A stretch of DNA of 64,000 nucleotides from Letharia columbiana (Eukaryota; Ascomycota; Lecanoromycetes; Lecanorales; Parmeliaceae): positions 434,001 through 498,000 of the forward strand of contig NW_023501039.1 in the NCBI RefSeq assembly GCF_014066305.1, read 5' to 3'. Every line of letters starts with the position of its first letter. The first letter of the stretch is position 1. Below are positions 1 to 11,604 of the stretch, piece by piece. The position numbers and the translations under genes were made by a program. Below the pieces are notes generated by a model. The model made no database searches. It was not told the DNA's origin and worked only from the letters and a program-made list of their open reading frames with translations.

Positions 1-2300
1 CGGGGGCCTTAGTATGAAAAGCTGGGAGCTGATATTGAGGCTTCCATCGACCGTCGACGAAATCTATGAGTTCTTCCCTTCAGGCTGTGGTGCAGCTGCT
101 TCCAAGTCTGCGAGCGAGACCGCTGTGGGGGTGGCAGCTGCCTTTCCAGTCGTGCCTTGTCGCCAAGCCTATGCACCTAGCTAGCTAGCTTCAACATTTG
201 TCCTCGTAGTTAGGAACCAATCGTCTTTGAACAACGTACCCTTCACCGCTCTGACCAATGGCGGCCGCGGCAAATACCGCAACGACCAACAATCTTCTGA
301 ACGTTTGTGAATCGCCTTTTCGGCTACCCTAGCTGTATGCGTGCTGGAGCAGCAGGTGCATCAGCGGCCGTGGTAGCCTCAATGAACGCCGCAGACGCTG
401 CGGTAAGCTCAGCAACATTGTCGTCATCATTGGCCTCACTCTCATCCTTCTCCTCGTCTCTTTCATCAGCGACGGCGTCTTCCATCCTGTTCAGCGTGGT
501 GTCAAAACCGACCACTACCTTGCCTTCCACACCTAATAACAAGCCGCAAGATCATGTCACAGAGCAAAAATTGGCTAGTGGCATCGCAGTCCCAACAGTC
601 GTGATTGCAGCTACCTTTTTCAGAGTGTGGGCTGGGCAGAATTCTCACAAGAGGAAACGGGGTACGGTCGTGGAGGCGACGCCCCCCGATGAAAAACAGA
701 TTTGAGGCTGAGAGAATTCAACCAGTGGGGCTGAGTCGGCATAGATGTGGTTGCCTCAAAAAGCCTCCACTTGCATCATTGAGTCGTAAGCGAGCCAATA
801 CATCTCGTTACCATCGAGGCCTGCAGAACCTCTTAACTACCTACTCTCAGCCATTGATCGACAGCAACGCGAGACAATGCTTCGCCCTGTCGTAAAAATC
901 CGTCGCAGAATCTTGGGTTTGTTGGCATATTGAATCGCGCTTGGTAGTTCAAGTGGTCTTTTTACTTTTGGAGCTGTGCGCAGGCCAGGCGTTATCAAGT
1001 ATGTCGACCAATCCACTAGGCGATCTAGCCGGTAAGTCCCAATATGGCTCTTTGAGACTCTCATGGGCTGACTTGTCTGGCTGATCCATGTTTGAGCGGT
1101 TGCGCAGTTGCCGCGGCCGAATCTACGACGACAATTCTATACGTACGAACAGTCGACGATAGAGGGTCTAGTTCAATCCGGAGACTACCGTACCATCATC
1201 GTTATATTTTATTTGACGTTCTCTCGTAGTGTTTCCAACTCTGACGTATTCCTAGTATTCTCAGCGTACCAGACTACTACCACGTCCGCCAGCGGCAATG
1301 GTGACTGCGTTACGGTGCAGGGCCTACCGATAACCCTGCCATCCCAATATCCTCTCACTAGTCCACCGGCTGTCGATGATGGTGCGCTTCAGTACAATGC
1401 CACGACGTCCCTTGTCGATTTTCTAGGATTCACGAGCCGTACCCCCGTACTCCATTTTTGCTTTTCCATGCCAACAGCGCCTCATCCAAGTCACGGCCGC
1501 CACACCCAGTAGGAATCGGCCCAAGCCGAGGAGACGAGAAAACACGAACTGCATGCGGACGAGCAGAGGTACGAATTCGCGGAAGAGACCATCCTGAGAT
1601 GCAGGACGGAGATCATGATCATGGAACACTCACAGAAGGCAGACCTCGCTCGGAGCAACGCACGAATTGAAACGTGCAGAGCATTCGAAAAAAGCTCGAA
1701 GCGCGCGAGCACTTCTACTGATTCCAGACATTCCCCACCTATCGCAGCACGACCCTTTCCAATGCCGGGATCAACGCAGTCATGGACCCAAACGTGCCAA
1801 CGAACCGTGACCGATCGCAGAGTCGGCGCCATATTTCTGGAAAAAGCGGATGATTGTCACAGATGGGAGCGGAGTCCACACAGGATATTCTGCGACGGAG
1901 ATGGCGCCGGCTGGTGAACAGTTCGAACTACCTTACTTTTCATACTAGGCCGGACATGAGGATTCTCGACCGATGCGGCATCCCGATGGCTTGAACGAGA
2001 GTCATCAGCAATTGGCACTCTCGGGTCGACTTTTGATATCACTCTCGTTTGCTTAAAGCCGTGAGCTAGTCGGCAGGGATTCTTCGAACTGGTTCGGCGC
2101 GTTGAGCACGGCGGACAAGCGACTTATATGCTTGCGATCATAAGGAAGTGGTTGTGAAGGTGCAGACGGGAGCTCTGATGGCGGGTCCGTTTCAAAAGTG
2201 CTAGGGTTCCGGCTGCAGTTGATATCTTTCTGTTAAAAACGGAGGAGTTCAATTCAAACATCTGACGGTCAGTACAGACTATATCTATGAAGCACTCAAC
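1..2300. other. Left-edge stretch with no confident gene; coding-like scraps on the plus strand
   Basis: No intact gene could be assembled here. Two scraps look once-coding. At about 307-705 a plus-strand frame is Ser/Ala-rich, then Thr/Pro-rich, then has a short hydrophobic stretch followed by KRKR, which is the order seen at the end of fungal single-span surface proteins. At 1513-1917 a plus-strand frame begins with a very charged, coiled-coil-like run (EETRKHELHADEQRYEFAEE), and the neighbouring frame takes over the charged pattern near 1660, as expected after a frameshift. Neither scrap has a believable start, splice pattern or family. I read this as decayed sequence or intergenic DNA. 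Confidence 0.35.
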
Positions 2301-2453
2301 GTTTAAACTTGGAGCCCACATGATATCAGAAAGTTGGACCTATCTTCCCGTGAGACCTAGGAGACATTTTGGCAAAAATCAAAGGCGCAGGCGGGACTTT
2401 GAGCTACGCAAGCTGAGACTGGTATCCTGTCTTTCAATCGACCATCTTCGTAT

Positions 2454-3438
2454 CTACACTTTGACATACTTATGCCACGGGTGTTCCTCCTGGAACCCCA
2501 GCACCTCTCTCGCCTTCCGATTGCTCAGCGGGCCCTCGTACTCGCCCATCTCCCTCGTGATCGGCGTATTAGGCTCCGCCTCCTTCAGATACTGCATCGT
2601 CGGCACCTTCAACGACGAAGTCGTGTTCGTGGCATTGAAGACCTGGAAGCCCAACCCGTTCTTCTGTACGCATAAATCACATATCTGACCCAAATCTCTT
2701 GCATCGACGTAGCTCCACGCGTTCCTCTTCCGCGTCTCTGGCTTGTTGACGTATTCCGGGAAGTCTTTCTCGTATTCATGTGGTTCGATGACGTTCCCTA
2801 TCCTCAGCGCGTAGATGTCCGTCCCCGGGAATCTCCTCGCGAAACTTCGGGCGCAGCGCTCGCCGCAGAGCTTGCTCGTTGCGTAGGTGTCCATTGGATC
2901 TGCAGCATCCGTCATCAGCGATCCAACTGCGTCTGGCTTGAGACAGATGACACTCACCGCAGTCATAATCCTCCTCCAGAGGAAAGGAATGATAATCACT
3001 GTCTCCTTGCGTAAAGCAGACCCCATAAGTCGTCTCACTACTCGCGATAATAACCTTTTTGACTCCCAGCTTGCACGCAGCCTCAATGACATTATATGTA
3101 CTCAGCACGTTCCCCTTAAAGCACTCATTATCCGGCACCAGCATATTCCTCGCATACGCCGCAAAATGAATGACCGCATCGATGGGGCCCACGGGCACGG
3201 TCTCTGAATGGCGAGGATTGGCGTAGTGGTTGATGTGGAAGTTGGAAGTGAAGGCATTGAAGACTTGGCCGGCGTCTGTGAGGTCTGTCTTGAGGGTGTA
3301 CACCGAGGGGTGAGGGAGCGGGGTCAGGTCGAGGTTGAGAACGGAGTGACCTTTGGAGAGGAGGTAGGGAATGACGTGGCGGCCTGCTTTCCCTGAGCCA
3401 CCGGTGAATACGATGCGTTTCCCTGTGGACGCGGCCAT
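2454..3438 (-). CDS. NAD-dependent epimerase/dehydratase (extended SDR)
   Basis: Two exons, complement(2454..2899, 2958..3438), encode 308 residues. The 58-bp intron starts GTGAGT and ends TGCAG with GCTGAT as branch site; splicing joins EEDYDC to DPMDTYATSKLC. The protein opens with the Rossmann motif FTGGSGKAGRHV (GxxGxxG, residues about 10-21), has an Asp after strand 2 (NLDLTP), the HFAAYA segment, a Ser in IASSETTYG and the catalytic YATSK (YxxxK). These are the marks of extended short-chain dehydrogenases that act on nucleotide sugars or uronic acids, binding NAD(P). The substrate is not shown by the sequence; UDP-glucose-4-epimerase-like and uronate-dehydrogenase-like roles are both possible. 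Length and motifs are intact, so it is probably a functional cytosolic enzyme. Start ATG is at 3438 on the minus strand. Confidence 0.9.
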
Positions 3439-3779
3439 GATTTCTGATAGCGATGAGGTTAGGAATTTGGGAGACGCAGGACCGTTGAAATGTGGGGGTT
3501 TTGCATGACATCACGGCACAGGTGCCGGGGATCTGAGCCGGGCTTTTGGGGACGATTGCGCTAAGTTCGCATGCCCCCGGGGCCCGGGAAGGGCGGATAA
3601 TAAATACTTAGTGGGCGTCGGGCGAAGACCCAGCCACAGCTGAGCCATGGACGCTGTAAACGACATGACCTTAGATGCGAGGGCAGTAACGGTTTCTGAG
3701 GTCTTTCATTCACTTTGCAGTTTCTTTCTGTAACCTGCATCAATTGTAATGTTGTAACCACTGTACCCATTCTTTCGCA

Positions 3780-4640
3780 GCTTTTTGGATCTGGCTGATG
3801 CCATTGGCCTTCAGCAAGCCTGGTCGTCCTGGTGGCTACTGCGTAGAAATACTCATGCCAGACGCCACATAACGGACGCTGTACAACCTATGTCCAGGGA
3901 TTCGTGGTGCTCCAGGATAAATCCGAATGGTCTCCCAAGATCTCGAGGACTACTACCCTTAATTAGGAACTCTCAGTCGCTCCAAGGTCTCCTTGTGAAA
4001 TAAAGATTTTCAACTCAAAGCTTCTCATGTCTCTACACCTAGGGATCTAACAAAGGTCCTGCGAAATTCACTCGCGGTCTTGACAGACCTGGATACAGTT
4101 GTGAGTATCATAAGGTGTATGGGTCTTCGTCGAGTGTTGGCAAACGAGCGCGTTGGAGATCGAATATTAAGGAGAAGGGAAAGAAGACCAAGGGTGGTCT
4201 CTATATGCTCAAAAGCTGACACTGAACACCGCCAACTCTATCCTCAACTGTAAGAACCCTGAAAAGCTGGGTTGCCACATCAGCTCATTTATTTCGAAGC
4301 TACGATCTCAAATTTTCCGATACCGAGTCCGATTGGATCGTATCAGACGTTGCGGGAGATGTACACGACTTCCAGGGAAAGTTAGCGATCATACCGCTGA
4401 AAATGGAAGACGTACGAGCCGCAACATTGCCAGCTGCTCCAACGCTTGTCGATATGAAAAGCGCAGCTCTGAAATCGGATTAGATTCTGCGGGATACCCT
4501 AGGCGACCTAACCACGCTCGGAATGTCTATGGCTTCAACACTTCGAGGGGTCACTTGCGAGCTGACTTCGTACTGCATCTGCTCATGTGTCAGTGGATCA
4601 TACCTACTTGTGAGATGACAAGTGCGACTGGATTCATACT
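3780..4640 (+). pseudogene. Decayed plus-strand gene, family not identified
   Basis: Coding-looking protein text is spread over more than one plus-strand frame. The clearest piece lies about 4257-4620: LKFSDTESDWIVSDVAGDVH, then FQGKLAIIPLKMEDVRAATL, then a TAG at 4481-4483, after which the same frame continues as ILRDTLGDLTTLGMSMASTL. A charged piece sits upstream at about 4090-4215 (KRARWRSNIKEKGKKTKGG). The length and mix of charged and hydrophobic residues resemble the alpha-helical N-terminal regions of fungal STAND/NACHT-like or ankyrin proteins, but no diagnostic motif survives. Because no single frame is open and no splice set repairs it, I call it a relic. Confidence 0.35.
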
Positions 4641-4813
4641 AACATCCATCACTGGACGCTCCATTACTGGACTGTGTTCGTCGTATTGGAACTGCTGAAA
4701 TATTAGTTATCAAACGTCGGGTCGACAGCATAATCTTTTCAAGACCGACCTCTTGGGAATGGTTGTATTCTGACCGAAACGACTGATTCGAGCTAAGGTC
4801 GCCGGACATTACA

Positions 4814-7158
4814 CTATCGTTGTCGCCCCCATCTGGCACGTGGGAGCCAGAAGGTCCTAAAGACGTACGGTGCCCTTACATCGCTTGGTAAGCGCGCAAG
4901 TTCCAGAGGGGCAACTTGATGACTTAAAAATCGTGAACACTGACCTGCAATACTCCGATGTCGCTGGCAGATCTCCAAGCCTCTTTCCAATGTCTGAAGC
5001 TTCCGATTTAGCTGCTGACGCAGTGCCTGCGACTCTGTCGACTCAGCCGCGATCTTGGAGACAAGGCTCGACGACATCTGCCCCACGTCGGTTGGTGAGA
5101 AAACGGACCAGATGTCACTGGTAAGGAGACCCTCGACCACGTGGATCGAGACGTTATCGACAAAGGTCTTCAACGCTACCTTGACTTCTGTCTTAGCAGT
5201 GGTGTCTTAAATGACCGAGAAGGAAGTCGATGGTGGTTTGGATGAAGGGCACTCACTTTGTAGAAGGCCCGCAGGCTGTCTAGCAACTCTGAACAGGCAA
5301 ATACGTCCATGTCACTTTCGGATTGAGTCGCTAGTGACCTAGCTAGTCTGCTAACATCAGAAGATCCAATGTATGCGGGCGTAGAGGCCGGCTTAGAGGT
5401 CGATGAAGAGCCCATGAAATGCTGGATCCTGCCCACGAGCTCGTTTACCTGACGTTCCTTTCTGAGGCTCTGCAAGACTTCTGTGTAATAGTGATTATAC
5501 GTGATGGCATGTCTTTCTCGATCGATCAACAGGCGGTCGAGCATTTCGTTAGCCTTTTTGAATCTTGCAGTGAGGATAGGATCAATCCAGTGTGTGAACA
5601 ACGTCCCAAAAGTTTCTTCATCGGTAAGGATGTTGAAAAGCCTCTCGAGGAACGCTTTCGACGCTATCCATATGTTCTGAACGTGCTCACGCGCTATCCG
5701 TTCCCAGTGCCTGGATTGATCACGGAATAACTCGCTGACCAACAATGGATTGAATGAGCCTGGTAGTTCACGGCCTCTGCTTCTCACAAGCAGCTTTCGG
5801 ACCCACTCGATCGCGTCCGCTCGGCTCATCGGAATGGGTTGAAGACCAGCATGGGAAGTTGAAGCCGGACATTGCATTGGGGCTGCAATTTCCTCGGTTA
5901 CTTCTCTGTCAATTGTCCTATGGTGACCTCTCTTGCGCATGAGGTCCGAAAAGCTGAGGTTGAGGTTTTGCACTACCGCTCGTAGACGCTTGCAATATTC
6001 CTCATCAGAAGACGGGTCACCGAAGAACTTATCGTCGTAATTTCCGTCGATTGCTGCCCTGCAGAGTGCTTGAAACGATTGACTCAACTTTAGCAAAAAT
6101 TGACGCTGCTCCTCGGCCGTACTGCGACCGTCTCCAAGCTTGACCAACTTCGTCTTGCAATCTTCGATGCTCGATTGAATATCCTTCATCAAACTGGGAA
6201 GATATCTCTTGATCTGATCCAGAAGAATCTTACTCAAGCGAACATTGAGAGACCCTATGCCGACCATATCGCGAGGCAATTCTTTCCAGACGCCCTCCGA
6301 GAAGAATTGCACCTCAGACCGGTCTCGCTCCTCGGCCGAGGAATGGCGTGAATGGTAGTCTCGATTTTTGACGATATGCCAGCCAAGCCGAAATTGAATA
6401 TTGTCATTACTGGCGAGATTGATGAAGTCAGCCTCGCTATTCGAACCAGGAGGGAGAGTGTCAGGCTTTGTGATGAGCCCGAGCGTTCGCAACCCTTCAC
6501 GATCCACTTCTTTAGCCCGTTTTAGGACGATCTGGTTGGCGTAGTCGTTCTTGGCGGAGACTACTGCAAGAATGACGCTCCTTGGATTTTTCATGTAGGA
6601 ATGAACCAGATTGGAGATGAGTTCAACGTCTGCAGGGGATTGATTCCTGCTTTCGGAGTGGATCAGACCGAGCAGGTCAACAACGGTGAGCTTTGGCTTC
6701 TCTTGACCGGAGATCTCTACCCTGAGGATATTCTTCGAGAAGGCGTTTCCGGTCGCCGTGATACCCATTGCTGACTTTGCTCGTTCGATATGGTGGGGGA
6801 AGTCTTCTAACTGCTGTAGTGTTTCCTTGAAAGCTAGCAACCTTTCGCGATCCGCCTCGGAAGCGTCCTGACTGGGTACGATGGAGACGACTGCTTCAGT
6901 GGTAGGCGCTTGTCGAAGGATAACTTCAGTGGCGAAACGTGTGCAGAGTGTGTCACTACGTGGGAACGGAACACCGGAAATGGCTTCGAGGACGGAGCTC
7001 TTCCCGCTGGATTGGTCCCCACAGACGACGATCTGAGGTAAAAAAACGAACTCGCTTATGCCCTGAAGTCGAAGGCTGTCAATCTCATCTAGAAGATTCT
7101 GTTGTTCCGACGAGCGCAACACCTTGAGAGCAGACATATCTATGTCTGGGACTGCCAT
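4814..7158 (-). CDS. Dynamin-family GTPase (Mx/dynamin-related type) with GED
   Basis: Two exons, complement(4814..5179, 5257..7158), about 755 residues. The 77-bp intron begins GTGAGT; splicing gives FYK-VALKTFVDNVSIHVVE, the conserved entry to the GTPase effector domain. The GTPase domain is N-terminal: P-loop GDQSSGKSS at residues 47-55, a switch-2 motif DLLG at 161-164 and TKPD at 230-233. A stalk region follows, and the GED lies in the last 120 residues (ending ERGLEICQRHRS). Known members self-assemble on membranes and use GTP hydrolysis to remodel them; many fungi have extra cytosolic copies of unknown job, and this looks like one of those rather than Vps1 or Dnm1. The usual switch-2 sequence is DxPG; here Pro is replaced by Leu. 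The last 40 residues after the GED are uncertain, because a further GT..AG intron near 4945 is possible. Confidence 0.88.
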
Positions 7159-8399
7159 TGTTCTTCTGAACAGCTTCTGCAGCTTACACGACGGGTGATT
7201 GTAGAAAAGAAACTACTTCGAGACTGAATATGGAGTTGTGCCCTTCGATTTGAATTTGACAGGGTATGAGAAAGTTGGTGACGATGAACTGATCAACTTT
7301 GTGGCCGCAAACAAGTGCGGGGAGATGGCGGTGACGAGCTTGGCCTGACACGTAAGCGAGTCTTTCTGGTCTGGTGGGGAAGAATCATAATAGGCTTAGC
7401 GTCGACATATTTGCAGAGTGCCTAGGATTGGACAAATCAGAGAGGGGCATGGCTTGTACGTTACCATAAGACTGCTAACCAATTACATTGGAACAGGAAA
7501 CCGGACTTTCTCGTCTTCAATTTGAACCAGCGAGATAGACAATAGAAGACCAATCCCTCCCTCACTCGCACTTGCTCTTCTTAGCACCCATGCCAGACCT
7601 CTTGTTGACTTTCTTCACACATCGATTCGACATTCCTTGGAATGAGGGATTTGTTCGAAGTCGGACCGGAGCTTTGTGACTGGGGTTGGCCTGAAGTGGA
7701 GGCGTGCATTCAGCCTCCTGACTCGACTCGGTAAGGTCATAATCAACAAACTACGGTGTGCAGAAGGCCCAAGGAGGCCCTTGTACGGGTTACAGCTCGG
7801 CAGTGGTGAAGCTTCAGCATGATGCTCGCTTCACCCCGGATGAACTCATAGCATATGCTGAACGTATCCGTTTCACCCCGGATGAGAGCTGTAAGCCCGC
7901 AATTGTAGTAGTTGTAGTTGACAAGGTTTTCCATTCAAGGTTGCGCAGGATCGGCCCGGCATTCAGCCAATCATTTCCCGCGCTCCTAGGCTCCTAGCTT
8001 TCTCACCTCTTTACCTCATCCATTGATGATATCGCCTGCATTCTTTTGTGTGTGTGTGTATACATATTTGCCAAATAAAAAGTGTCGTCCAGACTCCAAG
8101 CTGCCGTTTACTGGACACAAGGAATGAGGTTTATCAATGATCGAGGTACAAACTGGTGCTGTCTGTCTAAGCCTGAGCTGCCGTCCTGCCATTTGTGCAT
8201 CTGGGCACATATTGGCCCCTTTTTCTCGCCCTCTTTCTAAAGCCAACCGGTAATCAAGCTAAGCAATGAACAACCCTACAGCCGAGATCTCTGGGGTCCT
8301 CTCACTTTCTCAATATCGCTCTTCGGACCCTTTACGACAATTGTCGCCGTCTTACTATCTTTACGTTCGGCGGACATCCAATTTCCGCTGATCAATTCC
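7159..8399. other. Intergenic: dynamin-like gene promoter side and 3' flank of the next gene
   Basis: No supportable gene. It should hold the promoter of the dynamin-like gene at its left end and the 3' end of the minus-strand gene that stops at 8400. Two items are visible: a 14-base direct repeat, TTCACCCCGGATGA, at 7830-7843 and 7872-7885, and a short TG tract at about 8046-8059. Confidence 0.5.
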
Positions 8400-10598
8400 T
8401 CATGAAGAAACGTCTTTGAGCCAATTCTCTATATTGACTTGTCGTGCGGGCGAGGTAATCCATAGCGCCGTCTTTGGTGAAACCGCCTCATCGCCATCGA
8501 TTGTAACACACGAGACTGTGCTTGAGTTGGGCCGTCCGATAATACTCTCCGTGGTGTCATGTTGTCTGCTTGGTACTTCACCGTCGCTCTCGTCACGCAC
8601 CCATTCGTCCTTGTATATCGGCTCGTTGGGGGGCACGCCTTCGCCATTACTAGTCACCCATTGAAAAACTTCCCATGATGCCGTCCGGGACGCTTCTTGA
8701 TCTAGCGAGACTTCAGCAGCGGGAAGTTTTACGTTCTGTGTCATCTCGAACCGTGGACTGACTTTTTGGGACAATGTTTGGGCGGGCGACATCTCCAAAC
8801 CTTGATCGACCAAGGTCGACCCGTTTTCTAGCCGCCATGTCCAGTGTTGGTACTCCAGATGGTGTCTAGAACAGAACCGATGAATCCTGATCCGAGCGGC
8901 TGAATTTTCCATACTGGTCTTCCCGAAGGGCTCCCACGGGGCAAAAGGGTGATTCTCATAATGCAGATCGTCATCGACGACAGTTGGGAGGTAGAGAAGA
9001 CGCCAGACATCTGCTCTTCGAATTCTCTCGCCGCAAGCATCAGTCTGGGAATAAGCCCCAGAGCCTGCAAGGTCCATGAAAGATTGAGGACAACCCGTCC
9101 AAGCGAAAGCGTTGCGATCGAGGGGCGGTGCACCAGTTTTGACGAGATCAAGAATTTTCGGGGCTAGGCCACTGATGACAGCTCCCAGCCAAAGAGTAGA
9201 GAGTTTGGGGCGGCGGATGGCGCACACCACGGCAAGAATTTCGTGATAGTGGCCCTCGAACTCTATAACTTCCTCCACGATGGGGAGTTCGTTGGTAATA
9301 GGGTGTAACCAAGGGCTGACGAGGTTACATGGAATTTCGGGCTGCCAGAACGCCCCGCAAAGACTTGACATTATGACACTATAATTACAGCTCAAAGCCA
9401 TATAACGAGGAAGCTCTTCGCTCAATTTGGCCAAATCATGAGTGGTGAGATTCGCTGGGGCATTTTCGGCTTGGCGTCTCACGCTGGTAGGAAACGGTAG
9501 TGTGGCTATGGTCCCATAGTGATTATGCGTTGGAAAAGTCAGAGTCGTTGCGAGAGCCGCGAAGCACTGACTGCCCAGGTCATGTAACATACAGAATCCG
9601 GTCAAGATTCCGAGGGCCTTGTTGGAAGATACGGGTGTCGAAACGATGGAACCCTGCGAGGACGACCCAGCTGCCGACCACTCAATCCCAAAGCGCCGAT
9701 CATCTTGCACACATACGGACCATGGCGACAGGTACACCATGTGGTCACTCCGAGAAACAATTGCCTGCCAACCTTGACCGGGAGCCAAGATGGCAGCCCA
9801 CCAACGGGCGGCATCCTCCTCAATACGACCGATGTCAACAGTCATAGTGGCAGCAATTCTATCCCCAGTCTTACGCTTGTATCCAATAGCCGTTGACTGC
9901 GTGTACGTTATTTCTGCACCTTCTTGACCTTGCATTTCAAGCAAGCGAACAGAGAGGATGTAAGACCAGCCCAGAGCCAAAATTGAAATATAATTCCTCG
10001 TCCTACTTTCGCCTTCGATTCCGACCCAGTGGCGGAAGCTTGTTCCATTCCAATTGACTGGTGTCGGAGATGGAACTCCTAGCTGTAGTAAAGCTGGAAT
10101 TGACTTGATCCTGTCACTGGCAGTGCAGCCTTCGTCCTCTGCAACACGATAGGTGGAGTGCGCTTCGATAAAAAGCGCGCTTTTGCCAGGAGAATCGCCG
10201 ACAAAAAGCATCCGGCTACTTCCAGGCTGGTTGGGTATGGCAGGGACTTTACCCAGTATATTGGAAGGGTTGACTTGTTGAGGTAAGAGCCCGTTTCTGT
10301 GGTGTGACAAGGCCTTCTCAACAACACGGCACCAGTACGCACGGGCGTTTATCGTCGCCGCCTCCAATTGCTGTTTACTAGGCTGAAGGCGTTCGCCATC
10401 GTATTGAGCCTAATACGAAGCACTCAGTCACTGTGATGACAATGAAAAGGTGACTACCTCTGATGCCTGTGGCAAGCTGGATTCCCCAAGATTAAGGCCG
10501 TCGTCATCAGGTGCGAAAGGAAGCGAGAGATGATCTGGCACGCGTCCTGGGTCTGAAGGTATTTCATCGTCGGCAGACAATGTTTGATTAAGATCCAT
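8400..10598 (-). CDS. Large fungal protein of unknown function
   Basis: Two exons, complement(8400..10409, 10458..10598), 716 residues. The first exon begins MDLNQTLSADDEIPSDPGRV; a 48-bp intron (GTAGTC..TATTAG) then joins ..LPQASE to AQYDGERLQPSKQQLEAATI. Starting at the ATG inside the long exon would lose this well-fitting N-terminus. No signal peptide, clear membrane segment or catalytic motif is seen. The middle is rich in Trp and in hydrophobic segments such as ISILALGWSYILSVRLLEM, suggesting a compact globular fold; the last 130 residues are acidic and Ser/Thr-rich, probably disordered. I recognise the style of a conserved Pezizomycotina hypothetical protein but can name no family. Confidence 0.8.
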
Positions 10599-11604
10599 AT
10601 CCAATGTTTCGACGAAAGATAACGAGGACGGGCGGCAGAAAGAAGGATCAAGTCAGGTGGAAGCGTTGTCAACTCGCTTCAGGGTGTAACGGTGTCTACT
10701 ACTGAGGTATACATGCAAGGCCTGGACAGCGCTAACAGCAGCCCTGATTCTGCTTTTGGCTGCCAACCCTGTCGCGGCGCACCCTGGAAATGTTTCCGGA
10801 AAGCGCATAGAACTACACGTACGAGTATTGTCCAGGCAACCCTTCATGCAGGGCGCTATTCGAGATCTTGGCACAGGAGTCTTGGCGCCCGTATAAACAG
10901 GATAGTCACATCTCGCCACGTGCATCTATTCTGAGCGGAGGCTCACCTGCACGTCTGCTCGCCCTAATGGAAGGCAGCCTGACAATGATGTTGCTGGATG
11001 TTCAAATCATTGGAACCAATGACCAAGTAAAAAGTGTACCAACAATTATTTCGATTCAGTTTGCAAGCACTCAGGCTTTTGTCTGAGAAATGGATGTCGT
11101 GATATGGGGACGTTCTGCTACTGGACCTGCTTCGGTGTTCTCAATTTCTGTAGCGCCAGGTCTGTTGCCCGATGAGTCATATCGTTACCGCAAAGTCTAT
11201 CCTGTCGACTTATCGACGCCGATCAGGGCTCTGGATCCGCCACTTATTTTAGGCAACGGATGTTGATGGCTCGTGATGTTATTCTAGAAACGTTTGGCTC
11301 GGCGATGCAGGTAGTATACAACGCTGATTGAATTTTGTCACTCAACAGACAAACCACTCGGCCATAGTAAAGTATATGTGTGGGGAGTGATACGAGCATA
11401 TATAACTTCACAAGAGCACCTGACGACTGACATTGAAATCATGCCAACTACTGAACCATATTCCCGCCAGAAATGCACCAAACAGGCAGTCCATCATTGA
11501 CCAGCAGTCTTGGATGGATCGCTCACGATACCTCTCAATGTTTACTTGACAATTAGTGGACAACAATCTACGCTTTGGAACGAGTGATAGATCTGTCACG
11601 ACCA
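10599..11604. other. Intergenic, nothing recognised
   Basis: About 1 kb between the 5' end of the 716-residue protein gene and the 3' end of the alcohol dehydrogenase gene, both on the minus strand. Short frames exist on both strands but none has a start, splice pattern or motif that I can defend. Confidence 0.5.
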
